Source: an uncultured Pseudomonas sp.
GTDB lineage: Bacteria > Pseudomonadota > Gammaproteobacteria > Pseudomonadales > Pseudomonadaceae
Reading direction: 5' to 3'
Length of the DNA stretch: 64,000 bases
NCBI RefSeq assembly: GCF_943846705.1
Contig: NZ_OX044366.1
Location: 4,162,838-4,226,837 of the forward strand
Position 1 is the stretch's first letter. Each line of letters begins with the position of its first letter. A model generated the notes under the pieces. The model had not been told where the DNA came from. It searched no databases and saw only the letters and a program-made list of their open reading frames with translations. This document shows, piece after piece, positions 33,496 through 42,086 of this stretch. The translations under genes were made by a program, and so were the position numbers.

Positions 33496-34473
33496 ATGAA
33501 AACTGCCCTCACCCGTATTGCCCTTGCCACCGCCTGCCTGACCTTTGCCGGCCAGCTGTTAGCCGCCGAACCCAAGCGCCCGGAATGTATTGCCCCGGCC
33601 AAGCCAGGCGGCGGCTTCGACCTGACCTGCAAACTGGCGCAAAGCGGCCTGAAAGACAGCGGCCTGCTGAAAGCGCCGATGCGCGTGACCTACATGCCCG
33701 GCGGCGTTGGCGCGGTGGCCTATAACGCGGTGATTGCCCAGCGCGCCGATGACGCGGGCACCATCACGGCCTTCTCCAGCGGCTCGTTGCTCAACCTGGC
33801 GCAAGGCAAGTTCGGCCGCTACGACGAAACTGGCGTGCGCTGGCTGGCGGCTGTCGGCACCGACTATGGCGCGATCACCGTGCGGGCTGACTCGCCTTAC
33901 CAGAGCCTGGATGACCTGGTGCAAGCACTGAAAAAAGACCCGGGCAGCATCGTCTTCGGCGCCGGCGCAACCATCGGTGGCCAGGACTGGATGCAGACCG
34001 CACTGATCGCCCGCCTGGCCGGCATCGACCCGAAAAACCTGCGTTACGTAGCGTTCGAAGGCGGCGGCGAAACCCTCACCGCCATGCTCGGCGGCCATGT
34101 ACAGGTCACCTCAAGCGGCCTGGGCGAAGTCACCCCGCAACTGGCAGCGAACAAGGTACGCATTCTCGCGGTACTCGCCGATGAGCGCCTGCCGGGCAAA
34201 CTGGCCGACATCCCGACCGCCAAGGAACAAGGCTACGACATCAGCTGGCCGGTGATCCGTGGCTTCTACATGGGCCCAGAGGTGACTGACGAGCAGTACA
34301 ACTGGTGGAAGCAGCAATTCGACACCCTGCTCGCCCGTGAAGACTTCGCCACCCTGCGCGAACAGCGTGACCTGCTGCCACTCGCCGTCACCGGTGATGA
34401 ACTGCAAGCCCTGGTCTTCAAGCAAGTTGAAGAATACAAGGCGCTGGCTGGTGAGTTCGGCCTGGTTCAGTAA
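33496..34473 (+). CDS. tctC: Tricarboxylate-binding periplasmic protein TctC
   Basis: The extracytoplasmic solute receptor of the tripartite tricarboxylate transporter (TTT). It is 325 residues long with a signal peptide ending in GQLLAAEP and the TctC/Bug fold: AKPGGGFDLTCKLAQ (~40), VTYMPGGVGAVAYN, VFGAGATIGGQDW and a conserved GGGETLTAMLGGHV. It delivers citrate-like acids to TctAB. The start lies 29 bp after opdH. A 40-bp inverted repeat follows before tctB, which may help raise receptor level over the membrane subunits. Confidence 0.93.
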   Translation: MKTALTRIALATACLTFAGQLLAAEPKRPECIAPAKPGGGFDLTCKLAQSGLKDSGLLKAPMRVTYMPGGVGAVAYNAVIAQRADDAGTITAFSSGSLLNLAQGKFGRYDETGVRWLAAVGTDYGAITVRADSPYQSLDDLVQALKKDPGSIVFGAGATIGGQDWMQTALIARLAGIDPKNLRYVAFEGGGETLTAMLGGHVQVTSSGLGEVTPQLAANKVRILAVLADERLPGKLADIPTAKEQGYDISWPVIRGFYMGPEVTDEQYNWWKQQFDTLLAREDFATLREQRDLLPLAVTGDELQALVFKQVEEYKALAGEFGLVQ

Positions 34474-34490
34474 CGCCAAACGTGCAATTC

Positions 34491-34530
34491 GTAGGATGGG
34501 TTAACCGCGCAGCGGTGTAACCCATCCTAC
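34491..34530. repeat. Dispersed inverted repeat, copy 2, inside the tct operon
   Basis: Perfect 13-bp arms GTAGGATGGGTTA (34491-34503) and TAACCCATCCTAC (34518-34530), with an inner ACCGC/GCGGT pair, so nearly the whole element is one hairpin. It lies in the 97-bp tctC-tctB gap. It shares arms with the elements at 14705 and 42262. Confidence 0.85.
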
Positions 34531-34570
34531 GACTCCACGCTCCTCCCGATTTCCGACTAGGTAACCCGCC

Positions 34571-35014
34571 ATGTACGTTCGCCTGTTCGCCGCGAGCTGG
34601 CTGTTGTTTTGCGCCGTGCTCGCCGTTATTGCCTGGGGCTTCCAGGCGCCCTTCGCCTACGACCCGGTGGGTCCACGCGCTTACCCTTTGCTGCTGCTGG
34701 CGCTGATGGCTGCGGGCAGCCTGTGGTTGCTGCTCAAGCCCGGCATGCTTGAACAGCAGCTCAACAGCCGTGCGGCCTTACGCGCCACGCTCTGTGTACT
34801 GACGCTGCTGGCCTATGCCCTGCTGTTTGAAACCCTCGGTTTTGTCATCAGCACCGCCCTCGCCGCCTTTGCCCTTGGCCTGCTGTTTACCGGCCGCCTG
34901 ATTCCTTGCGCCATCAGCGCCGTGCTGATGGGCGTGCTGCTGTATGGCTTGTTTGACTACCTGCTGGATGTGCCGCTGCCCCTCGGCCTGTTCGAAGCCT
35001 TTGTGGAGAGCTGA
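34571..35014 (+). CDS. tctB: Tricarboxylate transporter small membrane subunit TctB
   Basis: A 147-residue inner-membrane protein with four hydrophobic helices, matching the small subunit of TTT transporters. The pattern after helix 1 (FAYDPVGPRAYPLLLLALMA) is typical of TctB. It is followed 2 bp later by tctA. The sequence is poorly conserved in the family, so position adds to the call. Confidence 0.9.
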   Translation: MYVRLFAASWLLFCAVLAVIAWGFQAPFAYDPVGPRAYPLLLLALMAAGSLWLLLKPGMLEQQLNSRAALRATLCVLTLLAYALLFETLGFVISTALAAFALGLLFTGRLIPCAISAVLMGVLLYGLFDYLLDVPLPLGLFEAFVES

Positions 35015-35016
35015 AA

Positions 35017-36525
35017 ATGGAAACGCTGAATTTCTTGATGCAGGGCTTTGAGGTCGCCACCCGACCGGAAAACCTGTTGGTCGCCTTGTTCGGCGCCTTT
35101 GTTGGCACCATCGTCGGCCTGTTGCCGGGCCTGGGCCCAATCAATGGCGTGGCACTGCTGCTGCCACTGGCCTTTGCCCTGGGCCTGTCGCCGGAAACCG
35201 CGCTGATTCTGCTGGCTGCGGTGTACCTGGGTTGTGAGTACGGCGGGCGCATTTCCGCCATTTTGCTCAACGTGCCGGGCGACGCCGCCGCGGTAATGAC
35301 CACCCTCGACGGCTACCCGCTGGCCCGCCAGGGCAAGGCCGGGATCGCCCTGTCACTGTCGGCGGTCAGCTCGTTTATCGGCAGCATCATCGCCACCTGC
35401 GGGGTGGTGCTGTTTGCGCCGATCCTGGCGAAGTGGGCGGTGGCCTTTGGTCCCGCCGAATACTTTGTGCTGATGATCTTCGCCATCGCCTGCCTCGGCG
35501 GCATGGTCGGCGACAAACCGGTAAAAACCCTGATGGCGGCGCTCATCGGCTTGGCCTTGGCCACAGTCGGCGTGGACTCCACCACCGGTGTCTACCGCTT
35601 TACCTTCGGCAGCGTCAGCCTGTCCGACGGCATCCAGTTTGTGATCGTGGTGATCGGTTTCTTCAGCGTCAGTGAAGTGCTGCTGATGCTGGAAAAAACC
35701 CACAACGGCCAGAAAGCCGTGAAAGCCAGCGGCCGCCTGCTGTTCAACTTCAAAGAGTTCTGCTTCACCTTCTGGACCATGGTGCGCAGCGCCCTGGCCG
35801 GTTTCGTTATCGGCGTATTGCCGGGTGCCGGCGCGACCATCGCCAGTGCCATGACCTACATGACCGAAAAGCGCATGGCCGGCAGCAACGGTAAATTCGG
35901 TGACGGCGACCTGCGCGGCCTCGCCGCTCCAGAAGCCGCCAACAATGCCTCGGCCTGCGGCTCGCTGATCCCCATGCTAACCCTCGGCGTACCGGGTTCC
36001 GGCACCACGGCGGTGATGATCGGCGCGTTGACCCTGTACAACATCACCCCCGGCCCGCTGTTGTTTGAGCAGCAACCGGATGTGGTGTGGGGCCTGATCG
36101 CCTCGCTGTTTATCGGCAACGTGATTCTGCTGGTGATGAACATCCCGCTGGTCGGCCTGTTCTCGCGCATGCTCAGCGTGCCTAACTGGGTGCTGGTACC
36201 GGCGATTACCGTGATCAGCATGGTCGGCGTCTACGCGGTGCACAGCACCACCTTCGACCTGGTGCTGATGGTCGGCCTCGGCGTATTCGGTTATATCTTG
36301 CGTAAGCTGGACTTCCCCCTGTCGGCCTTGATTCTCGGCTTCGTCCTCGGTGAACTGATGGAAGACAACCTGCGTCGCGCCCTGTCGATCTCGGCAGGCG
36401 ACCTGAACATCCTCTGGAGCAGCCCGATCAGCCTGTGCCTGTGGGCCCTGACTGCATTGATGCTGGGCATGCCAGGGCTACGCTGGTGGCGCGCCCGTCG
36501 TGCCGCGCAACTGGCTAGTGCCTAA
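35017..36525 (+). CDS. tctA: Tricarboxylate transporter large membrane subunit TctA
   Basis: The 502-residue large subunit of the TTT transporter, with about 12 helices. Family signatures are the two glycine-rich motifs GTIVGLLPGLGPINGVALLLP (here at ~28-48) and FVIGVLPGAGATIASAM (~265), and the APEAANNASACGSLIPMLTL box. It uses an ion gradient to drive uptake of the substrate delivered by TctC. Its stop overlaps the next gene's assumed start by 26 bp. Confidence 0.95.
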   Translation: METLNFLMQGFEVATRPENLLVALFGAFVGTIVGLLPGLGPINGVALLLPLAFALGLSPETALILLAAVYLGCEYGGRISAILLNVPGDAAAVMTTLDGYPLARQGKAGIALSLSAVSSFIGSIIATCGVVLFAPILAKWAVAFGPAEYFVLMIFAIACLGGMVGDKPVKTLMAALIGLALATVGVDSTTGVYRFTFGSVSLSDGIQFVIVVIGFFSVSEVLLMLEKTHNGQKAVKASGRLLFNFKEFCFTFWTMVRSALAGFVIGVLPGAGATIASAMTYMTEKRMAGSNGKFGDGDLRGLAAPEAANNASACGSLIPMLTLGVPGSGTTAVMIGALTLYNITPGPLLFEQQPDVVWGLIASLFIGNVILLVMNIPLVGLFSRMLSVPNWVLVPAITVISMVGVYAVHSTTFDLVLMVGLGVFGYILRKLDFPLSALILGFVLGELMEDNLRRALSISAGDLNILWSSPISLCLWALTALMLGMPGLRWWRARRAAQLASA

Positions 36526-37552
36526 GCACGCTGTGCTCACCGGCTGGCACGGTTGGTGGGCTACCCCGCTGATCGGCCTGGCCGGCGGCACCTTGGCCAG
36601 CCTGATCGGCTGGCCTTTGCCGTGGATCATCGGCTCTCTGCTAGCGGTTATTGTGGCGCGCTGCAGTGGCTGGCTGGTCAGCGAAGTACCAGGCGGGCGC
36701 AAGACCGGTCAGTGGCTGGTCGCCAGCGCTATCGGCCTGCACTTCACCCAAGAAGTGTTCACTGAACTGCTCAGCCACTTCACCATCATTCTGCTTGGCG
36801 CGCTGATCACCCTGCTGCTCAGCCTGATCGGCATCACCCTGCTGCGCCGCGCGGGCCTCGACCGCGCCACCGCATTTTTTGCCAGCATGCCGGGCGGCGC
36901 CAGTGAGATGGTCAACCTGGCCCAGCGGCACAACGCCGAAACCGCCAAGGTGGCCGCTGCGCACAGCCTGCGCCTGCTGCTGGTGGTGCTGCTGATCCCA
37001 GCCATCTTCACCTGGAGCATGCCACCGATCGCGCCACCGCTGCCGGCACCGGTGAGCTGGCCATGGCTAGCCGTGCTGCTGCCCGCTGGCGCGCTGCTGG
37101 CCTGGTTGTGGGGACGCTTAGGCCAGCCCAACCCATGGATGCTCGGGCCGTTAACCGTGTGCGCGGTGGCCAGCGTCAGCTTCGACCTGCACCTGGGTTT
37201 GCCCAATGGCCTGGGCCAAATCGGCCAGTGGCTGATCGGCTGCGCCCTGGGCTGTCACTTCGACCGCACGTTCTTTCGCAGCGCGCCGGGCTTTCTCGCG
37301 CGCATTCTGCTGTTCTGCCTGCTCGCCATGCTCGCTGCCGCCGGCCTAGGGCAAGGCTTAGGCTGGCTGGCCGGGGAAAACCAGCGTTCGCTGATGCTCG
37401 GCATGATGCCCGGTGGCATCACTGAACTGTGTTTAACGGCCGAAGCCCTGCAACTGTCGGTGGCCGTGGTCACTGCGCTGCAGGTGCTGCGGCTGTTTCT
37501 GGTGATGTTTCTCGCTGAGCCGTTGTTCAGGCTCTGGCAACGCAACGGCTAA
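36500..37552 (+). CDS. AbrB family membrane protein
   Basis: A 350-residue inner-membrane protein with ~10 helices in two homologous halves, each carrying a glycine/proline-rich motif of the AbrB ('ammonia monooxygenase-like') family: MPGGASEMVNLAQRH in the first half and MPGGITELCLTAEAL in the second. The molecular function of the family is unsettled. The start used is GTG at 36500, inside tctA; later in-frame starts (around 36521 and 36533) are possible. The overlap and same strand indicate co-expression with tctCBA, suggesting a transport-related role. A terminator follows. Confidence 0.85.
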   Translation: MPRNWLVPKHAVLTGWHGWWATPLIGLAGGTLASLIGWPLPWIIGSLLAVIVARCSGWLVSEVPGGRKTGQWLVASAIGLHFTQEVFTELLSHFTIILLGALITLLLSLIGITLLRRAGLDRATAFFASMPGGASEMVNLAQRHNAETAKVAAAHSLRLLLVVLLIPAIFTWSMPPIAPPLPAPVSWPWLAVLLPAGALLAWLWGRLGQPNPWMLGPLTVCAVASVSFDLHLGLPNGLGQIGQWLIGCALGCHFDRTFFRSAPGFLARILLFCLLAMLAAAGLGQGLGWLAGENQRSLMLGMMPGGITELCLTAEALQLSVAVVTALQVLRLFLVMFLAEPLFRLWQRNG

Positions 37553-37572
37553 GCCCGTTAAAGACCACGTTT

Positions 37573-37597
37573 AGCCCGCCCTGTGCGGGCTTTTTTT
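37573..37597 (+). terminator. Rho-independent terminator of the tct operon
   Basis: AGCCCGC-CCTGT-GCGGGCT forms a 7-bp stem followed by seven T (37591-37597). It lies between the AbrB-family gene and convergent ung. Confidence 0.92.
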
Positions 37598-37613
37598 ATC
37601 TGCGCAAAAGCAC

Positions 37614-38306
37614 TTAAGCCTCAGGCAAACGCCAACTCACCGGGGGCAAATCATGCTGCTGGAGAAACTTGTTGCAGCGGCTGAAGTGACCATTGCCGAT
37701 AAAGCCGCGATGCGCCGACAGCGGCGACGGGTGCACGGATTTCAATACCAGGTGCTTGCTGCTATCGATGAGCTTTTCCTTGCTCTGCGCATGCGCGCCC
37801 CACAGCAGAAACACCAGCCGCGCCTGCTCCTGGCTGACCACTTCGATCACCTTGTCGGTAAACGTCTGCCAACCGATCTTGGCGTGGGAGCCGGCAATAC
37901 CATGCTCCACGGTTAATGACGTGTTGAGCAGCAGCACACCCTGCTCCGCCCAGTGCTGCAGATTGCCGTGGCTGGCGATGTCGATATTCAGGTCGCGCTT
38001 GAGCTCTTTGTAGATATTGAGCAGCGACGGCGGCGTCTTCACGCCCGCCTGCACCGAGAAGCACAGGCCATGGGCCTGCCCCGGGCCGTGATAAGGGTCC
38101 TGGCCGATCACCACCACCTTAACCTCGGCCAAGGGCGTGGAGTTCAATGCGTTGAAGATCAGCGCACCCGGCGGATAAATCTCCTTGCCCGCCGCCTTCT
38201 CCGCCCGCAGAAAGTCGCCCAGCTGACGCATATAGGGCTTCTCGAACTCATCATGCAGCGCGGCTTTCCAGCCGGCTTCGAGTTTGACGTTATCTGCAGC
38301 GCTCAT
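37614..38306 (-). CDS. ung: Uracil-DNA glycosylase
   Basis: Family 1 UDG removes uracil from DNA at the start of base-excision repair. The 230-residue product carries VVIGQDPYHGPGQAHGLCFS with catalytic Asp 70, NTSLTVEHG, and the leucine-loop motif SVHPSPLSAHRGF near residue 192 with the catalytic His. All key residues are present. It is convergent with the tct operon. Confidence 0.97.
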   Translation of the reverse strand: MSAADNVKLEAGWKAALHDEFEKPYMRQLGDFLRAEKAAGKEIYPPGALIFNALNSTPLAEVKVVVIGQDPYHGPGQAHGLCFSVQAGVKTPPSLLNIYKELKRDLNIDIASHGNLQHWAEQGVLLLNTSLTVEHGIAGSHAKIGWQTFTDKVIEVVSQEQARLVFLLWGAHAQSKEKLIDSSKHLVLKSVHPSPLSAHRGFIGNGHFSRCNKFLQQHDLPPVSWRLPEA

Positions 38307-38494
38307 GCCTGTGTCCTGCCTGTACCAACGGAGACGGCACGCTAAGGAAGGTGCCCGGGCAAGTCAAGGCGAACGGCCATGCCGCATGGCTTCGCATAAG
38401 CCATCCACTGGCGCTGATCACGCGCTGCACCAGACCGATGCCTAGCGTTATATACGCCTGGTGCGCTGCTATCACCTCGCCGCCTGCACCAAGC

Positions 38495-39190
38495 TCACGC
38501 TAGCAGTTCAATAATCCACTGCGTCTGTCGAGTAACCTTCTGCACCCTCTCCTCGGGCACCGCCTGTCGCGCCTGAGCGAGGTCGGCCAGGGTCTGCTGC
38601 TTCAAACGTAACATACGTTGCCACTTGGCCAGGAACGCCGGGCTGCGCCTCTGCATCTGCAACGGGCCAAAGTACAGCTCTTCGGCGCTGTAAATCACCG
38701 GCCCGGAGCGTTCGGCAACGATGATTTCGTAGGCAAAGCGGTTTTCCCGTAGCACTTCCTCACAGAGGATGCGGTAGCCATTGTCCATCAGCCATTGGCG
38801 CAGCGGCTGCTCACCGCCGTTGGGCTGCAGAATCAGCCGCTCCTGACCACTCAGGCGGGCCTTACCGCTGTCGAGGATGTCGCGGATCTTCTCGCCACCC
38901 AAGCCGCAGAGAGTGATGGCAGTGATGGCATCTCCCGGCTCGATCGCCGCCAAACCATCTGCCAGACGTACGCTGACCAGTTGGCTCAGGCCACTCTCGC
39001 GCACAGTGCGTTGCGCCGCGTGGAATGGCGTCAAGGCCACCTCCCCTGCCACCGCAGCCGCGATGGCACCACGACCCAGCAACGCCACCGGCAGATAGCC
39101 GTGGTCCGAGCCAATATCAGCCAAGCGCGCACCTGCTGGCACATACGCAGCCACACGCTCTAGGCGCATAGACAATGTCTGTTCGTTCAA
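38495..39190 (-). CDS. trmK: tRNA (adenine-N1)-methyltransferase TrmK family protein
   Basis: A SAM-dependent methyltransferase of the TrmK (YqfN) family, whose B. subtilis member makes m1A22 in tRNA; the gammaproteobacterial substrate is less certain. Motif I is ARLADIGSDHGYLPVALL, motif IV ITLCGLGGEKI, and the family-specific LILQPNGGEQPLRQWL is present. The start is uncertain: TTG at 39190 (ELNEQTLSMRLERVAAYV, 231 residues, GGAG just upstream) gives the usual length, while ATGs at 39268 and 39280 would add ~26-30 residues of low conservation. Confidence 0.8.
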   Translation of the reverse strand: MNEQTLSMRLERVAAYVPAGARLADIGSDHGYLPVALLGRGAIAAAVAGEVALTPFHAAQRTVRESGLSQLVSVRLADGLAAIEPGDAITAITLCGLGGEKIRDILDSGKARLSGQERLILQPNGGEQPLRQWLMDNGYRILCEEVLRENRFAYEIIVAERSGPVIYSAEELYFGPLQMQRRSPAFLAKWQRMLRLKQQTLADLAQARQAVPEERVQKVTRQTQWIIELLA

Positions 39191-39403
39191 CTCCAGCCCC
39201 TTTTCAGCATCGGCATCCGGCACCTGTGGCCGCAGCGGAGCGAGAGTTTGTCGAGCAACGCGGTGCATGGCAAATCCCAACGACCAGTGCGATTAATCTC
39301 GCCGAAGCTAGCGTTCAGAGATCACCCACCGCGAACCTGAGTGATGGGCTGTTTTCGACCCAGAGCAGCTGTTTAGTTATATCGACCCATCACCGTTTAT
39401 TGA

Positions 39404-39754
39404 TCAGAGCAAATCAACACCGAACCGGCGGACGCACAGGGCAAACAAACCGAAACAACCCGCGGTGGCAACAATGTAGATCAGCAGCGCTGGCCAGAAA
39501 CCAAATCGAGGTAGAAGAAAGGGGAACGCGAGCAGCATCGGTAGAGTGGGTAATACGTACCAAAAGGTGTACCAGGCATGATTAGCAATTTTGTCTGTGG
39601 CTTGGTTTTCAACGTTTAGCCAGATCAGTGTCAGAACGGTGATTAGTGGTAAAGCTGCAATCAACCCCCCAAATTTATCGCTACGTTTCGCCACCTCTGA
39701 AACGACGACTACCACGATTGCAGTCAGAAAATATTTGCTGATAACCCAGGTCAT
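39404..39754 (-). CDS. DUF3147 small membrane protein
   Basis: A 116-residue protein with four predicted membrane helices, matching the DUF3147 family of unknown function. Helix 2 includes GGLIAALPLITVLTLIWL. GGGAGGTACAAG precedes the ATG at 39754, a strong ribosome site. It is 37 bp downstream of the CsoR-like regulator on the same strand, so it is probably co-transcribed with the metal-locus regulator. Confidence 0.82.
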   Translation of the reverse strand: MTWVISKYFLTAIVVVVVSEVAKRSDKFGGLIAALPLITVLTLIWLNVENQATDKIANHAWYTFWYVLPTLPMLLAFPFLLPRFGFWPALLIYIVATAGCFGLFALCVRRFGVDLL

Positions 39755-39791
39755 CTTGTACCTCCCAGGACACTGTTGATGGTGCTCTTTG

Positions 39792-40079
39792 CTAGAGGTA
39801 CTTGGTGATTTGCTTGAAGTCTTCAAGGGATGTGCGCTCGCCTGCCGCGAGTGCTTCGACTGTGTGCTCCAGACAGTGGTCGATGTGATCTTGGATAAGC
39901 ACACGCTTGGCCTGGCAGACGGCTTTTTCCACAGCATGCAACTGCTGAGCGATGTCGACGCAGGCCCGATGGTCTTCGATCATGGTGACGATGCTGCGCA
40001 GATGGCCCTCCGCACGCTTCAACCTTTTGACGATATCGCTATGACTTTGGTGCTGATGGCCGTGTTCGTGATCGCTCAT
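39792..40079 (-). CDS. CsoR/RcnR-family metal-sensing repressor
   Basis: A 95-residue DUF156 repressor. The N-terminus is His-rich (HEHGHQHQSH). The metal-site pattern at the family positions is C40, H65 and C69 (DHRACVDIA and DHIDHCLEH): the Cys-His-Cys set of copper CsoR and nickel InrS, not the His-Cys-His-His set of RcnR. Cu(I) or Ni(II) is therefore the likely signal; the flanking HupE/UreJ-like gene favours nickel, but the metal is not settled. An adjacent CCCCCC/GGGGGG palindrome is a plausible autoregulatory operator. It is divergent from the rest of the locus. Confidence 0.85.
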   Translation of the reverse strand: MSDHEHGHQHQSHSDIVKRLKRAEGHLRSIVTMIEDHRACVDIAQQLHAVEKAVCQAKRVLIQDHIDHCLEHTVEALAAGERTSLEDFKQITKYL

Positions 40080-40114
40080 GCCTTGAGTCTCATGCGTCGA
40101 TGAATTACGCTCGC

Positions 40115-40144
40115 ATCCTATCCCCCCTGGGGGGATATGGTCAA
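40115..40144. promoter_or_regulatory. CsoR-type operator between metal-sensor gene and divergent operon
   Basis: TATCCCCCC-T-GGGGGGATA at 40119-40137 is a perfect hyphenated palindrome with 9-bp arms, the G/C-tract form known for CsoR/RcnR operators. It sits between TTGACC (-35, 40139-40144) and TAGGAT (-10, 40115-40120) on the minus strand with an 18-bp spacer, so binding would block transcription of the repressor gene. It lies 61 bp upstream of the divergent His-rich protein gene. Confidence 0.75.
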
Positions 40145-40197
40145 ACCTGTAACCCCTCCAGAAAAGCCAACAGTCTAGGCATTGAAAGAACCCAAAC

Positions 40198-40557
40198 ATG
40201 CTCAGCAGCCCCATCAGCACCCAGGTGATTTTTGCCCTTGCTCTCGCCATCTTGCTGGCCTGGGCTGGGCATACATCTGCGCTGTTTATGGGATCGAGCC
40301 AGCCAGCATGGGGCGGCAATGACAGTGCTCATTCGCATGCGCACGGCGACGGCGCATTTGCCTGCGCAGTATGCTCGGATCATTACCACTCCTCGCTGAC
40401 AGCTGATCATCTGCATGAAACGCCGCACCTGACCACGCTGCTGAGTATCACTACACGGCCAGATCGTGCGCAGCCGATAGAAGCCCCTCGCTACTCCATT
40501 CCCCCCAGCCCGATCTTTCTGATCGAACGGCCACCACGTCCCATATTCGTGCTCTGA
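40198..40557 (+). CDS. His-rich exported small protein, unknown function
   Basis: A 119-residue protein with an N-terminal hydrophobic segment (~9-28: VIFALALAILLAWAGHTSAL) that may be a signal or anchor. The central part is rich in His and contains a pair of Cys (SHAHGDGAFACAVCSDHYH), a likely metal-binding patch. No family is recognised beyond hypothetical proteins of this kind. It is the first gene of the plus-strand metal operon, 48 bp before the HupE/UreJ-like gene, so a periplasmic metal-handling role is inferred. Confidence 0.65.
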   Translation: MLSSPISTQVIFALALAILLAWAGHTSALFMGSSQPAWGGNDSAHSHAHGDGAFACAVCSDHYHSSLTADHLHETPHLTTLLSITTRPDRAQPIEAPRYSIPPSPIFLIERPPRPIFVL

Positions 40558-40604
40558 CACTGGCCGCCGTGCGGCCCAAGACCCCTTTAATTTAGGACTC
40601 AACC

Positions 40605-41342
40605 ATGCATTCGCTATCTATGGGCGCAATGGACGCATCTGCCGTGCGCCCGAATCGCTCGTTACTACTGTTGCTGCTGTTCACGGCATTGCTGTTTCTC
40701 GGCATACCTGAAGCATTGGCCCACGCTGTTGCCGAGGGCGACAAGGGCTTTATCCAGGAAAGCTCCGGGGTGATGGCGCTGCCGTTCATCTACATGGGCG
40801 CAAAGCACATGATCACCGGCTACGACCACCTGTTGTTCCTCTTCGGGGTGATCTTCTTTCTCTACCGCCTGAAAGACGTAGGGCTCTACGTCACCCTGTT
40901 CGCCGTGGGGCACACCGTGACGCTGCTGCTCGGCGTATTGGCGGAAATCAGCATCAGCTCTTACGTGATCGACGCCATTATCGGCTTCTCGGTGGTGTAC
41001 AAGGCGCTGGATAACCTGGGCGCGTTCCAGCGCTGGTTCGGCTACCAACCAAACACTAAGGCGGCAACGCTGCTCTTTGGTCTCCTCCACGGCTTCGGTC
41101 TGGCGACCAAAATTCAGGAGTACGAGATTTCGGCAGATGGCCTGATCCCCAACCTGATTGCCTTCAACGTCGGCGTCGAGATCGGCCAGCTGCTGGCCCT
41201 GAGCGCCATTCTGATTGTTATGGGCTATTGGCGGCGCACCGCCAGCTTCTGGCGTCATGCCTACACCGCCAACGTCGCCATGATGAGCGCCGGTTTCCTC
41301 TTGATGGGTTACCAGCTCACCGCCCTGATCGTGTCTCAATAA
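40605..41342 (+). CDS. HupE/UreJ-family membrane protein
   Basis: A 245-residue membrane protein of the HupE/UreJ_2 type with about six to seven helices after a hydrophobic leader. Conserved His motifs include KHMITGYDHLLFLFGVIFFL, FAVGHTVTLLLGVL and GLLHGFGLATK. HupE/UreJ proteins are nickel/cobalt permeases; this branch is less well studied, and import versus export cannot be decided. It sits between a His-rich protein and an anchor protein and opposite a CsoR-like sensor. Confidence 0.82.
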   Translation: MHSLSMGAMDASAVRPNRSLLLLLLFTALLFLGIPEALAHAVAEGDKGFIQESSGVMALPFIYMGAKHMITGYDHLLFLFGVIFFLYRLKDVGLYVTLFAVGHTVTLLLGVLAEISISSYVIDAIIGFSVVYKALDNLGAFQRWFGYQPNTKAATLLFGLLHGFGLATKIQEYEISADGLIPNLIAFNVGVEIGQLLALSAILIVMGYWRRTASFWRHAYTANVAMMSAGFLLMGYQLTALIVSQ

Positions 41343-41354
41343 GGAATTCTCCGC

Positions 41355-42017
41355 ATGTTCAATACCAAGCTTCCAACCCACAGCGAATTGCCGACCAGCC
41401 GCCAACTGCTGCGCTCTACCGTGATCGCCTTGGGTGTTGCCGCCGTCTTATTGGGCACCGTGGTGATGCCAGCGGAATACGCCATCGACCCAACCGGAGC
41501 TGGCCGCATGCTCGGCCTGACCCAGATGGGCGAATTGAAAATAACCCTGTCCGAAGAAGCGGCAGCGGATGCAGCTGCTCAGCCAGCGACGGCCCCCGTC
41601 GTACAGGCCCCCGCGCCTGCTCAGCCGGCACCTCAACAACACGTTGCGGCAGCAGCCGTGGCTGAACCGGCAGCAGAGCCTCAGCTAGCCCTGAAGTCCG
41701 ATGAGGTGACTGTCACGCTAAAGCCGGGCGAGGCCAGTGAAATCAAGCTGGAAATGCTGGACAAGGCCATGGTCAGCTACGAGTGGACGACTAATGGCGT
41801 ACCGGTCAACCACGACACCCACGGTGAGCCCTACAACGGCCCGAGTGGTTATTTTCACAGCTACAGCAAGGGCAAGCAGGTCAAGGGTGACAAAGGCGAA
41901 TTCACCGCCATCTTCGACGGCACCCACGGCTGGTTCTGGCGTAATCGAAGCAACAGCGACGTGACCATCACGCTAAAGACCAAGGGCGAGTACCTGAGCC
42001 TCAAGCGAGTCATCTAA
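41355..42017 (+). CDS. Transmembrane anchor protein
   Basis: A 220-residue protein: short cytoplasmic N-terminus, one membrane helix (~20-42, VIALGVAAVLLGTVVMP), an Ala/Pro/Gln-rich linker (~70-115) that probably spans the periplasm, and a C-terminal globular domain with many Gly, His, Trp (HDTHGEPYNGPSGYFHSYS, HGWFWRN). Such proteins are usually annotated only as transmembrane anchor proteins. It starts 12 bp after the HupE-like gene; the His/Trp-rich domain could bind metal or partner with the transporter. Confidence 0.7.
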   Translation: MFNTKLPTHSELPTSRQLLRSTVIALGVAAVLLGTVVMPAEYAIDPTGAGRMLGLTQMGELKITLSEEAAADAAAQPATAPVVQAPAPAQPAPQQHVAAAAVAEPAAEPQLALKSDEVTVTLKPGEASEIKLEMLDKAMVSYEWTTNGVPVNHDTHGEPYNGPSGYFHSYSKGKQVKGDKGEFTAIFDGTHGWFWRNRSNSDVTITLKTKGEYLSLKRVI

Positions 42018-42086
42018 GGCGCATGCCCCTTCGCCATCGGGCGCAGGGGCATCTACAACCATGATCGGAATTGAAAGGATTACACG

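Noticed and set aside
40665..41405. Minus-strand open frame of 246 residues opposite the HupE-like gene
   Set aside because: The opposite strand encodes a clear membrane protein; this one is His/Gln/Glu-rich antisense.
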